From NCBI GenBank assembly GCA_016867695.1, contig VGIY01000143.1, forward strand, positions 1-6,733: a stretch of DNA of 6,733 bases, read 5' to 3'. The DNA is from Candidatus Eiseniibacteriota bacterium (lineage in GTDB: Bacteria > Eisenbacteria > RBG-16-71-46 > CAIMUX01 > WJJG01). Below the pieces are notes generated by a model that ran no database searches, had not been told where the DNA came from, and saw nothing but the letters and a program-made list of their open reading frames with translations. Positions 3,652 to 6,733 of this stretch are shown in pieces. Within the stretch, counting starts at the first letter, position 1; the number at the start of each line of letters is the position of its first letter. The position numbers were made by a program, and so were the translations under genes.

Positions 3652-5922
3652 ATGCCACCCGCGATCATCTACCTCGACTACAACGCGACGACGCCGATCG
3701 CGCCGGAGGTGGCCGCGGCCATGCGGCCCTTCCTCGACGGGCGCTTCGGCAATCCCTCCAGCTCGCACGCCTTGGGGGTCGAGGCCCGGCTCGCCGTCGA
3801 GCGGGCCCGGCGCCAGATCGCCGATCTCCTCGAGGCCCAACCCGACGAGATCGTCTTCACCAGCGGGGGCAGCGAGTCCAACAACGCGGCGATCCGCGGC
3901 GTGGCCGAGGTGCTGGGGAACCGGGGGCGACACATCGTCACCTCCGCCGTCGAGCATCCGGCGGTGAGCGAGGTCTGCCGCCACCTGGAGGGCGGGGGTT
4001 TTCGCGTCACCCGGCTCCCCGTGGACGGCCGGGGCCGGGTCGATCCGGAGGCCGTCGCGGGCGCGATCACGCCGGAGACCATCCTGATCACGATCATGCA
4101 CGCCAACAACGAGGTCGGCACGCTGCAGCCGATCGCGGAGATCGCCCGGATCGCCCGCGCCCGGGGCGTGCTCTTCCACTCCGACGGGGCCCAGGCCGTG
4201 GGCAAGGTCCGGACCAGCGTGCGCGATCTGGGGATCGACCTCTACTCGCTCGCCGGGCACAAGTTCTACGCCCCCAAGGGCATCGGCGCCCTCTATGTCC
4301 GCCGCGGCACGCCGCTGGCCAGGTTCATGCTCGGCGCCGATCACGAGCAGGGCCGGCGCGCGGGCACGGAGAACGTGCTCGCCATCGTCGGCCTCGGACA
4401 GGCGGCGGAGATCGCCGCGCGCGATCTCGAGGGCCACGCCAGGCACATGCGCGGCCGGCGCGACCGCCTGCAGGAAGCGCTGCAGGCCGGTTTCCCGGGG
4501 CTGTGCGTCCACGCCGCCGGCGCCGAGCGGCTGCCTAACACGCTCAGCGTCGCTTTCCCCGGGCTGGAGGCCAACACGATCCTCGACGAGCTGAGCGGCG
4601 TCGCCGCCTCGGCCGGAGCGGCCTGCCACGCCGGGGAGGTGCATCTCTCCCCCGTTCTCGAGGCGATGGGCGTCCCGGAACGGGTGGCCATGGGGACGCT
4701 GCGCTTCTCGGTCGGGCGGGAGACGACCGCGGACGAGGTCGACCGGGCCGCCGCCGAGGTGATCGCCGCGGCGCGGCGCCTGTGGGGGGCCGAAGAGGAG
4801 ACGGAGGCGGGCGCGACGGCAGGCACGCCCGGCGATCCCGCCGGGACGATCCGGCTCACGCACTTCACCCGCGGTCTCGGCTGCGCCTGCAAGATCAGGC
4901 CGCAGGCGCTCGAGTCGATCCTGGCGCGCCTGGAGAAACCGACCGACCCGGCGCTGCTCGTCGGCGCCGAGACCTCGGACGATGCCGCCGTCTATCGCCT
5001 GGCGCCCGATCTGGCGATCGTCGAGACGCTCGACTTCTTCACGCCGATCGTCGACGATCCGCGCGCGTTCGGCGCGATCGCCGCCGCCAACGCACTCAGC
5101 GACATCTACGCCATGGGGGCGCGCCCGCTCTTCGCCTTGAACATCGTCGGCTTCCCGCTGCGGCGCCTGCCGCTGTCGGTGCTGGACGAGATCCTGCGCG
5201 GTGCGGCCGACACGGCCCGGGCCGCGGGGATCCCGATCGCCGGCGGGCACTCGGTCGAGGACAGCGAGCCGAAGTTCGGCTGGGCCGTCACCGGCCTCGT
5301 CGACCCGGGAAGGGTGCTCAGGAACTGCACCGCCCGCCCGGGAGACGCGCTGATCCTCACCAAGCCGCTCGGCCTGGGCGTCCTGGCCACGGCCGCCAAG
5401 CGCGGCGCCGCCGGCGCCGATCTCGTCGCCCGGGGGACGGCCGTCATGGCGACGCTCAACCGCGCCGCCGCGGAGACGATGTCCCGCTTTCCGGTGACCG
5501 CCTGCACCGATGTCACCGGCTTCGGCCTGGTCGGCCACCTGCTCGAGATGACCGCGGGCAGCGGCGTCGACGCGGTGATCTGGCACGAGTCGGTGCCGCT
5601 CCTGTCCGGCGTGCGCGAGCTGGCCCTGGCGGGCCTCGTGCCGGGAGGCACGCGGGACAACCTCGAGCATGCCGGCGCCGGCGTGGACTGGAGCGAGCGC
5701 ATCCCCCCGGTGGAGCGGCTGCTTCTATGCGACGCGCAGACCTCTGGCGGGTTGCTGATCAGCCTGCCCGAGGCCTTCGCCGGCGAGCTGCTCGCCGCGT
5801 TGCGGGACGCTGGTGTCGAGGATCCGGCCTGGATCGGGCGGATGACCGAGCCGGGTCCGGGCCGCATCCGGATCCTGCACGGGCGGCGAGGCGCCGAGGA
5901 GCCTCGCGGACGAACGGCATAG
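3652..5922 (+). CDS. selD: Cysteine desulfurase (NifS/IscS-like) fused to selenophosphate synthetase (SelD)
   Basis: This is a 756-residue bifunctional cytoplasmic enzyme. Residues 1-378 are a PLP-dependent NifS/IscS-type desulfurase: YLDYNATTP start, His102, ANNEVG (151-156), Asp178 and Gln181 in SDGAQ, PLP lysine Lys204 in AGHKFYAPKG, and catalytic Cys325 in SAGAACHAG. Numbering runs two to three behind E. coli IscS. After a linker (about 379-400) comes full-length SelD (401-756): active-site GLGCACK with Cys411 and Lys414 (E. coli Cys17, Lys20), metal and nucleotide residues Asp444, Asp461, Asn480, Asp484 and Asp620 (DVTGFG), GGHS (531-534), and CDAQTSGGL from Cys693. All key residues of both halves are present. 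The active-site residue is Cys, not selenocysteine, and no in-frame UGA occurs. The first half would mobilise S or Se from cysteine/selenocysteine, and the second uses ATP and selenide to make selenophosphate. The ATG at 3652 follows AGGAG (3641-3645) by six bases; an upstream in-frame TTG at 3583 lacks such support and precedes the conserved N-terminus by 23 codons. A hairpin isolates the gene from the protease gene upstream. Confidence 0.95.
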   Translation: MPPAIIYLDYNATTPIAPEVAAAMRPFLDGRFGNPSSSHALGVEARLAVERARRQIADLLEAQPDEIVFTSGGSESNNAAIRGVAEVLGNRGRHIVTSAVEHPAVSEVCRHLEGGGFRVTRLPVDGRGRVDPEAVAGAITPETILITIMHANNEVGTLQPIAEIARIARARGVLFHSDGAQAVGKVRTSVRDLGIDLYSLAGHKFYAPKGIGALYVRRGTPLARFMLGADHEQGRRAGTENVLAIVGLGQAAEIAARDLEGHARHMRGRRDRLQEALQAGFPGLCVHAAGAERLPNTLSVAFPGLEANTILDELSGVAASAGAACHAGEVHLSPVLEAMGVPERVAMGTLRFSVGRETTADEVDRAAAEVIAAARRLWGAEEETEAGATAGTPGDPAGTIRLTHFTRGLGCACKIRPQALESILARLEKPTDPALLVGAETSDDAAVYRLAPDLAIVETLDFFTPIVDDPRAFGAIAAANALSDIYAMGARPLFALNIVGFPLRRLPLSVLDEILRGAADTARAAGIPIAGGHSVEDSEPKFGWAVTGLVDPGRVLRNCTARPGDALILTKPLGLGVLATAAKRGAAGADLVARGTAVMATLNRAAAETMSRFPVTACTDVTGFGLVGHLLEMTAGSGVDAVIWHESVPLLSGVRELALAGLVPGGTRDNLEHAGAGVDWSERIPPVERLLLCDAQTSGGLLISLPEAFAGELLAALRDAGVEDPAWIGRMTEPGPGRIRILHGRRGAEEPRGRTA

Positions 5923-6051
5923 CGAGGCGCTGGCTGGTAGGGCGGAGTGGGGAACGGAGCGGATGGGGGGGGCACCGCCCCGGGCGGAACGGCCGGTGAG
6001 CCCGAGGGCGGGCGCGCGGACGGGGCCGGGCGGGAGAAGGAGCGGAGCGGC

Positions 6052-6733
6052 ATGAGGGCGAGAGTCTGCCGGTGCGCACGGGTGAAGCCTGGTCGCGCGC
6101 CGGGGCGGGGCGGACGCGGAGCGCTCTGCGGAACGATGGCTGTCCTCGGCGTGAGCCTCTGCATCTGGGCGGCGGGCGCGGCGGCGCAGCGCCCGGCGGA
6201 GGGCCCGGCGGAGGGCCTGACGCAGCATCAGGCGGAGGGCCTGACGCAGCGTCCAACGGAGGGCCCGGCGCAGCGCCCGGCGCAGCGTCCTGCGGAGGGC
6301 CCGGCGCAGCGCCCGGCGGGCGGTGCGGCGGACGGAGGGTCCGCCGGCGCTCCCCCCCCTGCGCGGCGGCCCGCGCCTGCCCCGGCGGACGAGACGGCCC
6401 GGCTGTTCGACAACCCCGCCGCCTGCGCCGTCCGCGAACACCGTCTCGGCGTGAGCCTCGACCCGGACGGGGCGCAGCTTCGAGCGCGCGGGGCGTTCCT
6501 TCTCCTCCATCCGCCCGGCGTGCCGGCCGATCGGGCCGTTCCCCTCCTGCTCCACCGCGACCTCCGGCTCGAGCAACTGACCGCAAGCCATCGCGGAGAG
6601 TCTCTGCCGCTGCGCTGGGAGAGGCGCGCCCGCTGGGAGCCGCGCGACTTCTGGCCCGACCCGGAGTATCCCGGGCTGGCCGAGTACGACCACGCCTCCC
6701 AGATCGACCTCCTCCTCGAGACCCGGGCCGCCA
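6052..6733 (+). CDS. Secreted protein of unknown function, N-terminal part (3' truncated)
   Basis: The frame stays open from ATG 6052 to the window end (227 residues seen). AAGGAG (6037-6042) and GGAG (6044-6047) precede the ATG. A basic N-region (about 1-28, nine Arg and one Lys) and a hydrophobic core (about 30-45, ending AGAAA|Q) form an export signal with probable cleavage before Gln46. An ATG at 6136 (Met29) would give a shorter signal but lacks a good ribosome site. Residues 46-89 are eleven tetrapeptide repeats, followed by a Gly/Ala/Pro linker to about 113. From about 117 a folded domain begins (ARLFDN, then alternating strands such as HRLGVSLDPDG and VPLLLHRDLRLEQL, later FWPDPEYPGLAEYD). 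This looks somewhat like the N-terminal beta-sandwich of M1-type aminopeptidases, but no catalytic motif is inside the window, so that is only a guess. It lies 129 bases after the fusion gene with no clear terminator between, so read-through is possible. Confidence 0.7.
   Translation, partial: MRARVCRCARVKPGRAPGRGGRGALCGTMAVLGVSLCIWAAGAAAQRPAEGPAEGLTQHQAEGLTQRPTEGPAQRPAQRPAEGPAQRPAGGAADGGSAGAPPPARRPAPAPADETARLFDNPAACAVREHRLGVSLDPDGAQLRARGAFLLLHPPGVPADRAVPLLLHRDLRLEQLTASHRGESLPLRWERRARWEPRDFWPDPEYPGLAEYDHASQIDLLLETRAA
6187..6318 (+). repeat. Eleven 12-bp tandem repeats encoding [QE][RGH]x[AT] tetrapeptides
   Basis: The region reads as eleven consecutive 4-codon units in register: QRPA, EGPA, EGLT, QHQA, EGLT, QRPT, EGPA, QRPA, QRPA, EGPA, QRPA. 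The 12-bp units are degenerate at DNA level (for example CAGCGCCCGGCG and GAGGGCCCGGCG). The array starts exactly at the predicted signal-peptide cleavage site (Gln46) and passes into a Gly/Ala/Pro linker. Being a multiple of three, unit gain or loss would change length without breaking the frame. Confidence 0.85.

Noticed and set aside
4882..4890. Selenocysteine in the SelD active site
   Set aside because: Both positions in the GLGCACK motif are TGC (cysteine), and there is no in-frame TGA anywhere in the gene.
1627..5670. A minus-strand open frame of more than 1300 codons running antisense to the protease and the desulfurase-SelD genes
   Set aside because: It is the complement of two well-supported plus-strand genes with clear motifs, and its product is rich in Arg, Gly, Asp and Val without any recognisable domain. 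Long antisense frames are expected where stop codons are rare.
6187..6318. Possible CRISPR-like repeat array
   Set aside because: The units are 12 bp, contiguous, without spacers, and in coding register, so it is a coding tandem repeat.
6145..6459. Fifteen-base direct repeat at 6145-6159 and 6445-6459, exactly 300 bases apart, both encoding LGVSL
   Set aside because: The contexts differ (signal-peptide core versus a beta strand) and the match ends on both sides, so it is probably coincidence in biased sequence.
5725..6693. Minus-strand frames with a striking LRRALRRA-type repeat
   Set aside because: The repeat is just the complement of the 12-bp array at 6187-6318. The plus frame has a start with ribosome site, a signal peptide and an ordered domain.

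Overview
This is a very GC-rich bacterial window. Codon third positions are strongly G/C-biased, and spurious open frames run for kilobases on the wrong strand. The organism is probably an uncultured bacterium of the Eisenbacteria / Krumholzibacteriota / Latescibacterota type. The main pointer is the C-terminal tail shared by two secreted proteins, an FlgD-Ig-like / type-A-sorting-like domain with an N-H-P-N-P start and a GVYY...TRQMTVLR end. Such tails are frequent in those phyla and in the wider FCB group. The assignment is an inference, because there is no rRNA or phylogenetic marker in the window.

Layout. (1) Bases 1-279: the last 93 codons of a secreted protein, followed by a strong hairpin (305-336). 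(2) Bases 365-1177, minus strand: a four-helix membrane protein of the DUF2270 family, convergent with the first gene. (3) Bases 1178-1740: a divergent intergenic region with inverted repeats and weak promoter candidates. (4) Bases 1741-3498: a secreted HExxH metalloprotease resembling the MXAN_6640 family. It has a signal peptide, an EF-hand/dockerin-like calcium loop and the same C-terminal tail. Its last 279 bases plus 61 bases past the stop, hairpin included, are a near-perfect copy of bases 1-340 (6 differences in 340). (5) Bases 3652-5922: one long gene fusing a NifS/IscS-type cysteine desulfurase (selenocysteine-lyase-like) to a complete selenophosphate synthetase SelD. (6) Bases 6052-6733: the start of another secreted protein, cut by the window edge, with eleven tetrapeptide repeats right after the signal peptide.

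How the genes work together. The secreted proteins with shared tails look like members of an exported, surface-sorted set. The desulfurase-SelD fusion is a self-contained selenium-activation enzyme. The first half would release sulfur or selenium as a cysteine-bound persulfide/selenide, and the second half would use ATP to make selenophosphate. No selA, selB, selC, mnmH (ybbB) or in-frame UGA selenoprotein is visible here, so the destination of the selenophosphate cannot be read from the window. The most notable items are the fusion enzyme and the duplicated 'sorting tail + terminator' cassette. I see no mobile element, CRISPR array, tRNA or rRNA.
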